Part shown: positions 1 through 9,122 of the stretch, in pieces
Position numbering within the stretch: position 1 is the first letter of the stretch
Layout: each line of letters begins with the position of its first letter
DNA from: Aurantimicrobium minutum
Lineage (GTDB): Bacteria; Actinomycetota; Actinomycetes; Actinomycetales; Microbacteriaceae
Assembly (NCBI RefSeq): GCF_002355535.1
Contig: NZ_AP017457.1
Span: 124,001-188,000 of the forward strand
Direction: 5' to 3'
DNA: 64,000 bases
Position numbers and translations under genes: made by a program
Notes under the pieces: model-generated
What the model saw: only the letters and a program-made list of their open reading frames with translations
What the model was told of the DNA's origin: nothing
Databases searched by the model: none

Positions 1-1
1 C

Positions 2-1426
2 GGTGTCACCGGAATTGTGAGCGCTGGGGCTGTAGCTCTGGGAATTGTTGCCCTCGTGACGGTGCCGATTCCAGGCTTTGTGGGAACACCACCAGCGTTG
101 AGCATTGCCCCTGTTCCTGCTGTGCAGCAGAGAGTGTGTCCTGGTCCTCTCGTAGATGTTCTCTCGCGAGGAACTGCAGCCATTACGTTCATTTCAAATG
201 GTCAGCCTGAATATGCACAAGCCTCGAGTGTAGACAATTTTGATAATTCGTGGCTAAACGCACCAGATAACCAAAGCGGTGTTGTTTATGGCGCACCACA
301 GGTTATCTCTGTGCCGCCTGCCGCTAGCGCAGAGCAGGCGCCTCTGCTTGCAGGAAACCAGGAACAACTCCTGGTAACAGAATCTCTTTCTGGTTTGGCT
401 GCTGCGGCGTGTACAGAGCCAGCTAATGATTTGTGGCTTGTGGGTGGTTCGACGGAGGTTGGTCGCACAACACTGGTGATGTTAGCTAACCCCACGGATG
501 TCACAGCCACTGTCACTCTGGAAGTGTTTACCGAGAATGGCTATGTTGAGGCGGCCAACTCTGACGGAATCATAGTTGAACCTGGGGAGCAACGTATCGT
601 CTCACTTGCAGGGTATGCGCCCGATGTGTATTCACCTGTTGTGCGGGTGATGAGTAATGGAGGCCAAGTCCTCGCCAGCTTGCAGCAATCGGTTACACGC
701 ACCCTCGTTCCTTCCGGTGTTGAATGGGTTGTTCCCGGAGCTGGACTTGCAACACAGCAAATCATCACGGGAGTGTTTGTCACCGGTCAGGCTGATCACG
801 AACGATCAGAGATTGGTGACGTGATCAGCGACCTTGATCCGGGTATCCGCGTTGTTGCTCCCGGTGACAAAGACAGCAAAGTCACGGTCACTCTGCTTTC
901 TAGCACAGGAGAAAAAACAGAATACTCAGCCCAGCTCAAAGCAAAGAAAGCAGTCCAGCTGCCTCTCACCGGCATTGAAGATGGCACCTACACCGTGATT
1001 GTCACCAGTGAGCAGCCCATCGCAGCTGGTGTTCGAACAGTCCAGGATTCCCTCACGGATGCCACTGCTGCCCCAGGCACCCCCATTACTGGCGGTGACT
1101 TCGCGTGGATGAGTTCCAGTTCTTTCCTCACTGATGAAATCTTGATTCCTATCCCACAAGGAACCGCTCCGACGGTGACCTTCTACAACCCAGGACGCGA
1201 CACAGCTGAGGTAACCCTGTCTACTCAAGGTCAAAAAGACATCGTGCTGAGCGTGAAAAAAGGTCAGATGGTGACTACTCCTTTGATGGCAGCCACCAAC
1301 TACACCGTGACCGGCGCCACAGGCTTGCTGGGTGGACTCAGCTTCAGTGGTCCTGGCCTTGGTTCAGCCATCGCATTGAACCCAGCTAACGTGCTCGGTT
1401 CTCCCATCACGGTTTATCCTCGCTAA
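2..1426 (+). CDS. DUF5719 family envelope protein, 5' end cut by window edge
   Basis: The reading frame is open from base 2 and the first possible start in it, GTG at 17, lies inside a hydrophobic stretch, so the true start is probably upstream of the window. The visible part has one membrane helix (about residues 1-25) followed by a long Ser/Thr/Val-rich, beta-type extracytoplasmic region with only two early cysteines (near residues 41 and 131) that could form a disulfide. Position next to a zincin-like gene, DUF3499 and manB matches the actinobacterial DUF5719 neighbourhood. The biochemical role is unknown; a membrane-anchored exported protein is what the sequence supports. Confidence 0.75.
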   Translation, partial: GVTGIVSAGAVALGIVALVTVPIPGFVGTPPALSIAPVPAVQQRVCPGPLVDVLSRGTAAITFISNGQPEYAQASSVDNFDNSWLNAPDNQSGVVYGAPQVISVPPAASAEQAPLLAGNQEQLLVTESLSGLAAAACTEPANDLWLVGGSTEVGRTTLVMLANPTDVTATVTLEVFTENGYVEAANSDGIIVEPGEQRIVSLAGYAPDVYSPVVRVMSNGGQVLASLQQSVTRTLVPSGVEWVVPGAGLATQQIITGVFVTGQADHERSEIGDVISDLDPGIRVVAPGDKDSKVTVTLLSSTGEKTEYSAQLKAKKAVQLPLTGIEDGTYTVIVTSEQPIAAGVRTVQDSLTDATAAPGTPITGGDFAWMSSSSFLTDEILIPIPQGTAPTVTFYNPGRDTAEVTLSTQGQKDIVLSVKKGQMVTTPLMAATNYTVTGATGLLGGLSFSGPGLGSAIALNPANVLGSPITVYPR

Positions 1427-1436
1427 TAAGATCTGC

Positions 1437-1871
1437 TTAGGGGCGTAAGCGTTCTGGGCCTAAATCCCAGGGGTCTTTGCCTAACAACTCGGCCACGGCC
1501 CGAAAGACAACACTTTCGACCATCATCTGGCGGTGGAGTGCATCGTCTTTGTGCAGTTTGCTCATGCGTTGAATCGGCACGCGATAGAGCACTATTCGCC
1601 GGCGCTCGTGATCAACCTTCCAGCGCTCCACGACACCGTTAACGGATACACGAGGGGGTGTGGGCGCCACATCGAAATGTACATCTGCTAATTCTTCCGC
1701 CCACATACTGCGTAAATAATCAACCGTGTGTGCCACGGTCATCATGAATGTTTCATACCGCCCCCGCAGTTGGGGAAGGTGGGGGCCCGTCACCGGGCCG
1801 CGCATTCCGCGGCCATGACGGTCACGACTAAGTCCCCTGTTGGGCACTGAGGTCGCAAACGGGCTATCCAT
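1437..1871 (-). CDS. Zincin-like metallopeptidase family protein (Rv3259 type) without HExxH
   Basis: A 144-residue protein. The segment RRRIVLYRVPIQR followed by LHRQMMVESVVFRAVAELLG resembles the minimal zincin-like family found beside DUF3499 in actinobacteria. The helix that would carry HExxH reads VESVVFRAVAELLG, so the zinc ligands are missing and hydrolase activity is doubtful. No signal peptide is seen, so the product is probably cytoplasmic. The ATG is supported by a TAACAT hexamer exactly six bases upstream. It diverges from the DUF3499 gene and ends only 10 bp from the DUF5719 gene. Family assignment is by recall of pattern, not by a search. Confidence 0.7.
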   Translation of the reverse strand: MDSPFATSVPNRGLSRDRHGRGMRGPVTGPHLPQLRGRYETFMMTVAHTVDYLRSMWAEELADVHFDVAPTPPRVSVNGVVERWKVDHERRRIVLYRVPIQRMSKLHKDDALHRQMMVESVVFRAVAELLGKDPWDLGPERLRP

Positions 1872-1904
1872 GCGCCCATGTTAGCTCTTCGGTAACCTGA
1901 ACGC
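1872..1904. promoter_or_regulatory. Divergent pair of leaderless-type promoters
   Basis: On the minus strand TAACAT (complement of 1878-1883) lies six bases before the ATG ending at 1871. On the plus strand TAACCT (1893-1898) lies six bases before the ATG at 1905. Both fit a TANNNT -10 placed so that transcription starts at the A of the start codon. No Shine-Dalgarno fits in the 33-bp space. Confidence 0.6.
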
Positions 1905-2111
1905 ATGGAACGTCTGTGTACGAAGGGTCGCTGCAAGCAGCCAGCAGAGTATTCACTCACCTATGACTACGAAGACAAACTGGCCGTCTTGGGACCACTC
2001 TCGCCCCAGCCAGAGTCCCTCGCGCATGATTTATGCCGTAAACATGCAGTGGGCTTTGTCTCGCCTCAAGGGTGGCAGCAACTGCGTCACATAGACTTAA
2101 CCAATGACTAA
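1905..2111 (+). CDS. DUF3499 family protein
   Basis: A 68-residue protein with a CX4C pair at residues 5 and 10 and a second cluster C44-X2-H47, which suggests a small zinc-ribbon-like fold. The core segment EDKLAVLGPLSP and the DLC..HA motif are typical of the actinobacterial DUF3499 family. It is normally about 100 residues or more in many relatives, so this is a compact version. Its last 8 bases overlap the start of the phosphomannomutase gene, so the two are probably cotranscribed and translationally coupled. Function is unknown. The start is fixed by a leaderless-type -10 six bases upstream. Confidence 0.8.
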   Translation: MERLCTKGRCKQPAEYSLTYDYEDKLAVLGPLSPQPESLAHDLCRKHAVGFVSPQGWQQLRHIDLTND

Positions 2112-3528
2112 AAACGCAGTGGAGAGCCTCCGTTCTATCGTGAAGGCCTATGACGTTCGAGGCCTTGTGGGGGAGCAGCTCACCGAAGAAATGGTGGAAG
2201 CGCTCGCCGCTGGTTTTGTTGATGAGATTAACGGTGCAGGGGCAGATATTGTCGTCGGTCACGACATGCGTGACTCTTCGCCCGGTTTTGCTCAGGCTTT
2301 TGCTCGTGGTGCCCAGGCCCGTGGCGCAAACGTAGTGAATCTTGGTTTGTGCTCTACAGACGAGACGTATTTTGCATCTGGTTCGTGGAATGCTCCAGCT
2401 GCGATGTTTACTGCCAGCCACAACCCAGCTGCTTATAACGGTATTAAGTTCTCTCGTGCAGGTGCTCAAGGAATCAGCTTGGATACTGGCTTGGCCGCCA
2501 TTCGCGACCGAGCCTGTGACTACCTCGAAAACGGAATTCCTAGCGTTGCAACTCCAGGAACCTATCGTGAGGTTGATGTCCTGGCGGAATACGCCGGATA
2601 CCTGCGTTCCCTCGTTGCTCTTTCAGGTATTCGCCCCATCCGTGTAGTTGTTGACGCAGGTAATGGAATGGGCGGAATGACAGTTCCTGCAGTATTGGGA
2701 ACTGCAGCAGGTTTATCTGCTTTGCCTATTGAGATCATTCCGATGTATTTCGAACTGGATGGGAACTTCCCCAACCACGAAGCCAACCCGCTGGAGCCTA
2801 AGAATTTGGTTGACCTACAAAAAGCAGTTGTTGAGCATGGTGCAGATCTAGGTCTCGCATTTGATGGGGATGCTGACCGGTGCTTCGTCGTGGATGAAAA
2901 GGGTGCCCCTGTCACTCCTTCTGCTGTTTCTGCCATCGTTGCCCTGCGAGAAATTGCACGAGCTAAAGCCGCAACCCCCGATGAAGAAATCTTTGTCATT
3001 CACAATCTCATCTCCTCGAACATTGTGAAAGAAACAATTATTGGTGCTGGAGCAACTCCAGTTCGCACCCGAGTTGGCCACTCCTTGATCAAGGATCAAA
3101 TGGCAGCCACCGGTGCCGTCTTTGGTGGTGAACACTCGGCTCACTATTACTTCAGTAACTTCTGGGGTGCAGACAACGGCATGCTGGCAGCAATGCATGT
3201 CCTGGCAGAGTTTGGCCACCAGGACAAGCCACTATCTGAGTTCGCAGCTAAGTTCATGCCCTATGCCATCAGTGGAGAAATTAATTCCACTGTGAGCGAC
3301 GTGGCAGAGGCAACTCAGCGCGTTCGCAATGCGTTTGCAGCACGTGGCACCGAAGACTCCTTGGATGGCATGACCATCACTGGTACCACTGCCGAAGGCG
3401 AAACGTTCTGGTGGTTCTCTGTGCGTCCCTCCAACACGGAGCCCTTATTGCGCTTGAACGTTGAGGCAGGGGATGAGGCAACCATGGTTGCGATCCGTGA
3501 TGAAGTTCTTGCGCTGATTCGCGCCTAG
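2104..3528 (+). CDS. manB: Phosphomannomutase / phosphoglucomutase
   Basis: A 474-residue alpha-D-phosphohexomutase interconverting mannose-6-P and mannose-1-P, and probably the glucose phosphates. All four family signatures are visible: the phosphoserine loop TASHNP with Ser near residue 105, the metal loop DGDADR near residue 255, the sugar loop GGEHSAHYYF, and the phosphate-binding loop RPSNTEPLLRLNVEA near the C terminus. Length is normal. It overlaps DUF3499, as in the conserved actinobacterial order. It would supply mannose-1-P for GDP-mannose, the substrate of the two Gmd-like enzymes at 45.8-47.7 kb, and glucose-1-P for GalU and RfbB routes; that link is inference. Confidence 0.92.
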   Translation: MTKNAVESLRSIVKAYDVRGLVGEQLTEEMVEALAAGFVDEINGAGADIVVGHDMRDSSPGFAQAFARGAQARGANVVNLGLCSTDETYFASGSWNAPAAMFTASHNPAAYNGIKFSRAGAQGISLDTGLAAIRDRACDYLENGIPSVATPGTYREVDVLAEYAGYLRSLVALSGIRPIRVVVDAGNGMGGMTVPAVLGTAAGLSALPIEIIPMYFELDGNFPNHEANPLEPKNLVDLQKAVVEHGADLGLAFDGDADRCFVVDEKGAPVTPSAVSAIVALREIARAKAATPDEEIFVIHNLISSNIVKETIIGAGATPVRTRVGHSLIKDQMAATGAVFGGEHSAHYYFSNFWGADNGMLAAMHVLAEFGHQDKPLSEFAAKFMPYAISGEINSTVSDVAEATQRVRNAFAARGTEDSLDGMTITGTTAEGETFWWFSVRPSNTEPLLRLNVEAGDEATMVAIRDEVLALIRA

Positions 3529-3539
3529 CATTCCACGCC

Positions 3540-3552
3540 TAAACTGTTAGGC
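3540..3552 (+). promoter_or_regulatory. Leaderless-type promoter of ahcY
   Basis: TAAACT at 3540-3545 is followed by seven bases and the ATG at 3553. There is no purine-rich ribosome-binding site in between. Confidence 0.5.
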
Positions 3553-5049
3553 ATGAGCTCATCAACTTCTTCTGCCATTTCTGCTGCCATGAATCTTGAA
3601 TTCAAAGTCGCAGACATCTCCCTTGCTGAAGCAGGACGTCACCAGATTCGTCTGGCAGAAAATGAGATGCCCGGTTTGATGGCACTGCGTGAAGAGTTTG
3701 GGCCCACCCAGCCCCTCAAGGGTGCTCGCATTGCAGGAAGCCTGCACATGACCGTGCAGACAGCTGTGTTGATTGAAACGCTGGTGTCCTTGGGTGCACA
3801 GGTTCGTTGGGCTAGCTGCAACATTTTCTCCACCCAGGATGAAGCCGCTGCAGCAATTGCTGTGGGTCCCACCGGAACGCCCCAATCTCCAGCAGGTGTC
3901 CCTGTGTTTGCCTGGAAGGGCGAGACCCTCGAGGAATACTGGTGGTGCACCGAGCGCATCTTTGACTGGTCGGCAGAAGCCCAGGCCGCGGGAGAATCTT
4001 GGATTGGCCCGAACCTCATCCTGGATGACGGCGGGGATGCAACCCTTCTCGTTCACAAAGGTCGCCAATTCGAACTAGCAGGGGCAGTCCCCGCAACCTC
4101 CTCCCAGGACAGCGCTGAATACGCTGTGATTCTTGACCTCCTGCGTAAGACACTGAGCGAAACCCCAACCAGGTGGCAAACCACTGCAGCTGAGATTATT
4201 GGCGTCACTGAAGAAACCACTACCGGTGTTCACCGTCTCTATGAGCTCTTCGCACAGCAAGAACTTCTGTTCCCCGCCATCAACGTCAACGACTCGGTCA
4301 CCAAGAGTAAGTTCGATAACAAGTACGGCATCCGCCACTCATTGCCTGACGGTTTGAACCGTGCCACCGATGTTCTCATCGGCGGCAAGGTTGCCTTCGT
4401 CGCCGGTTATGGCGATGTGGGCAAGGGATCTGCTGAAGCATTACGTGGTCAAGGTGCCCGCGTGATTGTCAGCGAGATTGACCCCATTTGTGCCCTGCAG
4501 GCAGCCATGGATGGCTACCAGGTGGACACGTTGGAGAACGTCGTTGACCAGGTAGATATCTTCGTCACCACCACCGGAAACAAAGATGTCATTCGTCTTG
4601 AACACCTGCTCGAGATGAAGCACCAAGCCATTGTGGCCAATGTTGGTCACTTCGATAACGAAATCGACATGGTTGCCCTGGAAAATCTTCCGGGGGCCGA
4701 GAAGGTCGAAATCAAACCCCAGGTGCACGAATGGCGCATGCCTTCCGGGCGAAGCATTCTTGTTCTGTCTGAAGGTCGCCTGATGAACCTCGGCAATGCC
4801 ACAGGCCACCCCTCATTTGTCATGAGCAACTCTTTTGCCAACCAGGTGCTGGCGCAAATGGAACTCTATGTTCGCCGCGAAAACTATCCCGTAGGAGTTT
4901 TTGTTCTGCCCAAGCATCTTGATGAAAAGGTGGCACGACTTCACTTGGACGCACTCGGGGTCACGCTCACCTCCCTCACTCCAGAGCAGGCTGCCTATAT
5001 TGGTGTGCCAGTAGAGGGTCCCTACAAAGTTGACCATTACCGCTACTAA
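3553..5049 (+). CDS. ahcY: S-adenosylhomocysteine hydrolase
   Basis: A 498-residue NAD-dependent enzyme that splits S-adenosylhomocysteine into adenosine and homocysteine, recycling the product of methyltransferases. Visible features are the substrate-site segment [16 protein letters not shown], the NAD-binding loop [15 protein letters not shown], the segment HFDNEIDM, and the conserved C terminus ending in KVDHYRY. The length fits the longer bacterial form with the insertion in the catalytic domain. The homocysteine it releases joins the pathway served by MetX and MetY at 25-28 kb. The first ATG was chosen because a -10 hexamer stands seven bases in front of it; a second in-frame ATG follows at residue 13. 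Confidence 0.95.
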   Translation: MSSSTSSAISAAMNLEFKVADISLAEAGRHQIRLAENEMPGLMALREEFGPTQPLKGARIAGSLHMTVQTAVLIETLVSLGAQVRWASCNIFSTQDEAAAAIAVGPTGTPQSPAGVPVFAWKGETLEEYWWCTERIFDWSAEAQAAGESWIGPNLILDDGGDATLLVHKGRQFELAGAVPATSSQDSAEYAVILDLLRKTLSETPTRWQTTAAEIIGVTEETTTGVHRLYELFAQQELLFPAINVNDSVTKSKFDNKYGIRHSLPDGLNRATDVLIGGKVAFVAGYGDVGKGSAEALRGQGARVIVSEIDPICALQAAMDGYQVDTLENVVDQVDIFVTTTGNKDVIRLEHLLEMKHQAIVANVGHFDNEIDMVALENLPGAEKVEIKPQVHEWRMPSGRSILVLSEGRLMNLGNATGHPSFVMSNSFANQVLAQMELYVRRENYPVGVFVLPKHLDEKVARLHLDALGVTLTSLTPEQAAYIGVPVEGPYKVDHYRY

Positions 5050-5060
5050 GCAACGAAGAC

Positions 5061-5073
5061 TAGGCTCTAACCC
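5061..5073 (+). promoter_or_regulatory. Leaderless-type promoter of mtrA
   Basis: TAGGCT at 5061-5066 is followed by seven bases and ATG at 5074. No ribosome-binding site is present in the 24 bp between ahcY and mtrA. Confidence 0.55.
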
Positions 5074-5760
5074 ATGAGTGCACGCATTCTGGTAGTCGAT
5101 GACGACGCCGCACTAGCTGAAATGGTCGGCATCGTGTTAGAAGGTGAAGGTTTCACGCCCACCTTCTGTGCAGATGGTGCTGAAGCGCTCGCCGCTTTCC
5201 GGGAAAGTAAGCCCGACCTCGTGCTACTGGATTTGATGCTCCCAGGCTTTGACGGGATTGAAGTCTGTGGTCAGATTCGTCAAGAATCGGGCATTCCCAT
5301 CATCATGCTCACCGCTAAGGGGGACGCTACGGACGTGGTTGCTGGTTTAGAAGCCGGCGCAGATGACTACATGGTCAAGCCTTTCAACCCGGGTGAACTA
5401 GTGGCACGTATTCGCACGCGTCTTCGCTCCATGGCGCCTGCAGCTGCCACAGCGCAGACTTTGCGTATTGGTGATCTCACCATTGATGTCGATGGTCACG
5501 AGGTCAAGCGTGAGGGCAAAGCCATCAACCTCACGCCTTTGGAGTTTGACTTGTTGGTAGCTTTGGCGTCCAAGCCACAGCAGGTTTTCACTCGCGAGAT
5601 GCTCTTAGAAAAAGTGTGGGGATACCAATACAAGGCAGATACACGTTTGGTGAATGTTCACGTGCAGCGCCTGCGCAGCAAAGTGGAATTTGATGCAGAT
5701 AACCCCACCATCGTCACGACCGTGCGCGGCATTGGTTACCGTGCCGGAGCTGTGATCTAA
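5074..5760 (+). CDS. mtrA: DNA-binding response regulator MtrA
   Basis: A 228-residue OmpR-family regulator. The receiver domain occupies about residues 3-115 with acidic pocket D10-D11, phosphoacceptor D53, T80 and K102. The winged-helix DNA-binding domain follows to the C terminus, ending in VTTVRGIGYRAG. In actinobacteria MtrA coordinates cell division, cell-wall turnover and osmotic or envelope responses. The gene is directly followed by mtrB (7 bp) and lpqB (overlapping), the standard three-gene operon; tmk, which sits upstream of mtrA in mycobacteria, is replaced here by ahcY. Transcription is probably leaderless from the TAGGCT element upstream. Confidence 0.95.
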   Translation: MSARILVVDDDAALAEMVGIVLEGEGFTPTFCADGAEALAAFRESKPDLVLLDLMLPGFDGIEVCGQIRQESGIPIIMLTAKGDATDVVAGLEAGADDYMVKPFNPGELVARIRTRLRSMAPAAATAQTLRIGDLTIDVDGHEVKREGKAINLTPLEFDLLVALASKPQQVFTREMLLEKVWGYQYKADTRLVNVHVQRLRSKVEFDADNPTIVTTVRGIGYRAGAVI

Positions 5761-5767
5761 CGGTGCG

Positions 5768-7360
5768 ATGAAGGTTCGACGTTTCGACTTCTTTGGACTG
5801 CCTTCGCGAATAGCGCGATTGTGGCGACGTTCACTGCAGCTACGAACCGTCGTGGTTTCGATGGCTCTCTCCGGTCTTGCCATTGTTTTGGTGGGAATTT
5901 ACATGTCCTTCTCCATCAGCAACGACCTTTTTGCCTCCCGCCTCGACCAGGTGCTTTCAGAGTCTCAACGTGCACAAGTTGCAGCTCAACGCATCTTTGA
6001 CTCAGCTGATGCAACCGATCAGGCCTCGATGCAATCGGTCATGAATGCGGCCAGAACCGCCATTCGTGATGCATCATCGAGTGGTTTGGTGGCGGTTTAT
6101 CGAGTTCCCGACCAAGAACCTAACCCGCTTGCTCCGCAGAACTTTTCCAGCACGGAACTCACCGGTGGTGTGATCAGTCAGGAACTGCAGGAGAAAGTGA
6201 TCTCCAATGCGGACCAACAGTTTTGGCAGTCTGTCGAATTACCTGTGGCGGGAACGAAAGTTCCCGGCGTTGTCGTTGGCTCGCAGCTCGATATTCCTGG
6301 TGCTGGCCTCTATGAACTCTTTATCGGCTATGACTTTGCCCAGTCTGAACAAACCCTTCAATTCATCCAGCAGGTTCTGTGGTTTTCTGGACTAGGTCTG
6401 TTGATCATGGTCGGTGCTATCGCCTGGGTGGTCTCGCGCATGGTGGTTACACCCTTGCAAAACGCTGCTGAGACCAGTCAGAGACTTGCTGCCGGTGATT
6501 TGGAAGTGCGCATTCCTGTTCAGGGCGAAGATGTTGTGGCAACGTTGGCAACTTCCTTCAATGACATGGCTAGCAGTATGCAACGTCAGCTCACAGAGCT
6601 CGCTGACCTGTCGGTTATGCAACAGCGGTTCGTCTCTGATGTTTCTCACGAACTTCGCACCCCGCTGACCACCATAAAACTTGCAGGCGATGTTCTCTTC
6701 CAGGAGCGAGAGAACTTCGACGATAAAACTCGGCGCAGTACTGAACTTCTCAATGCGCAGGTGAACCGCTTCGAGAAGTTGCTGTCGGACCTGCTTGAAA
6801 TCAGCCGTTACGACGCAGGAAGTGTCAACCTCGAGCCAGAACCCACCAACGTTGCAGGTCTTGTTCAAGATGTGGTGGGAACGATGACCACTCTCGCTGA
6901 GCAGCACGGCTGCGATCTGTCGCTGATGGCACCCGGTGGTCACTTCGATGCCGACATTGATCCTCGTCGTGTTCGTCGCATCCTGATGAACCTCATTGGT
7001 AATGCCATTGAGCATGGTGAGAGCAAACCTATTGAAGTTGCCGTGGACAGCAATGCCACCGCGGTTGCAATTAGCGTGCGCGATCACGGTGTGGGTATGA
7101 CCACCGAGCAGTTAGAGAATGTGTTCAGTCGCTTCTGGCGCGCAGATCCGTCCCGCCAAAGAACACTAGGTGGAACAGGCCTTGGATTAGCAATCTCACT
7201 CGAGGACACTCGCATTCACAACGGTCAACTGGATGTGTGGGCAGCCCCTGGCGAGGGTGCAATCTTCCGCCTAACGCTGCCTCGAGATGTTGATGTGCCC
7301 ATTGCGGTCTCGCCACTGCCTTTGAACCCCGATGAGCGCCACGACGGGGAGGAGCAATGA
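5768..7360 (+). CDS. mtrB: Sensor histidine kinase MtrB
   Basis: A 530-residue membrane kinase. Transmembrane helix 1 is at about residues 28-50, an extracytoplasmic sensor region of roughly 150 residues follows, and helix 2 is at about 203-223. A HAMP linker then leads to the dimerisation helix with the phosphoacceptor H294 in FVSDVSHELRTPLT, and to the ATPase domain with N box LIGNAIEHG, G1 DHGVGM and G2 GTGLGLAIS. It phosphorylates MtrA. It sits 7 bp after mtrA and overlaps lpqB by 4 bp, so the three genes form one operon. Length is in the usual range. Confidence 0.95.
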   Translation: MKVRRFDFFGLPSRIARLWRRSLQLRTVVVSMALSGLAIVLVGIYMSFSISNDLFASRLDQVLSESQRAQVAAQRIFDSADATDQASMQSVMNAARTAIRDASSSGLVAVYRVPDQEPNPLAPQNFSSTELTGGVISQELQEKVISNADQQFWQSVELPVAGTKVPGVVVGSQLDIPGAGLYELFIGYDFAQSEQTLQFIQQVLWFSGLGLLIMVGAIAWVVSRMVVTPLQNAAETSQRLAAGDLEVRIPVQGEDVVATLATSFNDMASSMQRQLTELADLSVMQQRFVSDVSHELRTPLTTIKLAGDVLFQERENFDDKTRRSTELLNAQVNRFEKLLSDLLEISRYDAGSVNLEPEPTNVAGLVQDVVGTMTTLAEQHGCDLSLMAPGGHFDADIDPRRVRRILMNLIGNAIEHGESKPIEVAVDSNATAVAISVRDHGVGMTTEQLENVFSRFWRADPSRQRTLGGTGLGLAISLEDTRIHNGQLDVWAAPGEGAIFRLTLPRDVDVPIAVSPLPLNPDERHDGEEQ

Positions 7361-9054
7361 TGTCTTCCTCGCTCAAGCGTTCATTAGCGGCGCTGTTGTC
7401 GTTGTTGTGTGTTGTTGTACTCGCTGCCTGTTCGGGCATTCCTCGCTCGAGTGGAGTCAATCAAGGCTCTGCTGTGGTTCCTGTCGAAAACGACGCCATC
7501 GAATTCCTTCCAGCAGGTCCCATCCAGAACGGCAGCATTGAGCAAATTCTGCGCGGATTCATTGAGGCATCCTCGTCACCAGTGAGTGACTACGCGATTG
7601 CTCGACAATTCCTTACCCCGGAGTTTGCATCAGCCTGGGATGCCACCACCGCGGTGAATGTTGACTCAGGGCTGCGCACCGTTTCACAAACCGGAGAAAA
7701 CACAGGTCGACTGGTCTTCGCCCTGACAGCACAAGTTGGTGCTCAAGGTAACTACGCCGAAATCAATCCTGCTGTTTCCACCACCTTTGAGTACACCTTC
7801 CAGCAGGTTGATGGTCAATGGCGTATTAGTGCAGCTCCCAACGGAGTGGTCATTGACCGTTTCACTTTTGATCAGGTGTACCAATCACACCCGCTCTACT
7901 TCTTTGATTCCACCAACACCATGCTGGTGCCAGATGTGCGATTCTTCCCTGCCGGTGCTTCGGCCAGCACGCGCATCACGAAAGCTCTGCTTGCGGGGCC
8001 CTCACAGTGGTTAGCGGCCAATGGTGCCGTGCAGACTTCCTTTCCTGAAGGAACGGCCCTCGTTGCCGACACAGTTCCGGTCACACGCGGCGTGGCCAAG
8101 GTTGATTTGAATGCTGCTGCATTGTCAGCGGATCCTGCGGTGATTCGCCGGATGAAGCAGCAAACCTCAGCAAGCCTGCAATCAGTTGCCACCATCAACT
8201 CGGTTGATCTACTTGTTGATGGAGCGGTATTGAATAACTCCATCAGTGACTCTGCTAGTGATGTCATGCCACCACCTATTGATTCACGGCCATTGGTACT
8301 GACAGCCAAAGATTTTGGATACTGGGATGGTACAAAGATTGACACCTATGGCGCTTTCGCGAACGTCATGATACAGAGCCAACCCAGTGCCATTTCCATT
8401 GGCACAATGACAAACATTGCGGCCACGCTAACTTCCCAAGGTGTTTCCCTCGTTCGCAACGGAACTGCTCAACTCGTGGATTCTCGCCCCGGCTTGATTG
8501 CCCCCACCGTTGATAACTTCGGTTACGTCTGGTCTGTTCCTGCCGATCAACCCAGCAAACTGCAAGCCATCAGTACTGATGGAAAGATTCAACAGGTCGA
8601 CACATCCTGGGCATCCGCTGACCGAATTCTGTCATTATCTCTTTCCCATGACGGAACTCAGGTTGTTGCTCTCTTGGAGACCAATGGCAGTTATCAACTA
8701 GTTGCTAGCGCCCTAGTCAGGGGTGAAAGATCAATACCTGTGGCCCTAGGTCCACTCTTTACACAAACCCTTTCAGATGGGACTCCTGTTAGCGTGGCTT
8801 GGGTGGATGCCACCACCATTGCGACGGTCACCGTCAACTCTGCCGGGATAGGACTTGTCCGTGCCCAAGAAATTGGTGGTCAGAGTAAAGAGCTCAGCTC
8901 CATCACTGAAGGGACCCCACAGTCCATGGCTGGGGCCAACACAATTTCTGGTTTACGCGTTCTCACCTCAAGCGGAATACTGCTTTCATTGCGTGGTGGA
9001 ACCCAGTGGCAAACCGCTGTGAGCGGTGTCACTACCCTCGCTGTTCAGCAGTAG
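7357..9054 (+). CDS. lpqB: Lipoprotein LpqB, MtrB accessory protein
   Basis: A 565-residue exported lipoprotein. The N terminus has two lysine/arginine residues, a hydrophobic core and a lipobox LAAC with the lipidated cysteine at residue 25. A GerMN-type region covers roughly residues 180-300, with the C-terminal half looking like a beta-propeller (repeated V..D..G and W segments). In mycobacteria LpqB binds the outer face of MtrB and modulates MtrA phosphorylation. The ATG overlaps the mtrB stop as ATGA and has a GGGGAGGAG ribosome-binding site inside mtrB. A second ATG follows immediately, so the start could be one codon later. Confidence 0.93.
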   Translation: MMSSSLKRSLAALLSLLCVVVLAACSGIPRSSGVNQGSAVVPVENDAIEFLPAGPIQNGSIEQILRGFIEASSSPVSDYAIARQFLTPEFASAWDATTAVNVDSGLRTVSQTGENTGRLVFALTAQVGAQGNYAEINPAVSTTFEYTFQQVDGQWRISAAPNGVVIDRFTFDQVYQSHPLYFFDSTNTMLVPDVRFFPAGASASTRITKALLAGPSQWLAANGAVQTSFPEGTALVADTVPVTRGVAKVDLNAAALSADPAVIRRMKQQTSASLQSVATINSVDLLVDGAVLNNSISDSASDVMPPPIDSRPLVLTAKDFGYWDGTKIDTYGAFANVMIQSQPSAISIGTMTNIAATLTSQGVSLVRNGTAQLVDSRPGLIAPTVDNFGYVWSVPADQPSKLQAISTDGKIQQVDTSWASADRILSLSLSHDGTQVVALLETNGSYQLVASALVRGERSIPVALGPLFTQTLSDGTPVSVAWVDATTIATVTVNSAGIGLVRAQEIGGQSKELSSITEGTPQSMAGANTISGLRVLTSSGILLSLRGGTQWQTAVSGVTTLAVQQ

Positions 9055-9122
9055 CCACAACTTATCCACCGGCCTGTGTCCTCGGCGCTGTGGTGCATCG
9101 CCACAATCTCATACTCGAGGGT

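Noticed and set aside
6392-7087. A 231-codon minus-strand frame opposite mtrB
   Set aside because: It is the shadow of the MtrB kinase domain; the composition is rich in His, Asn and Thr without structure.
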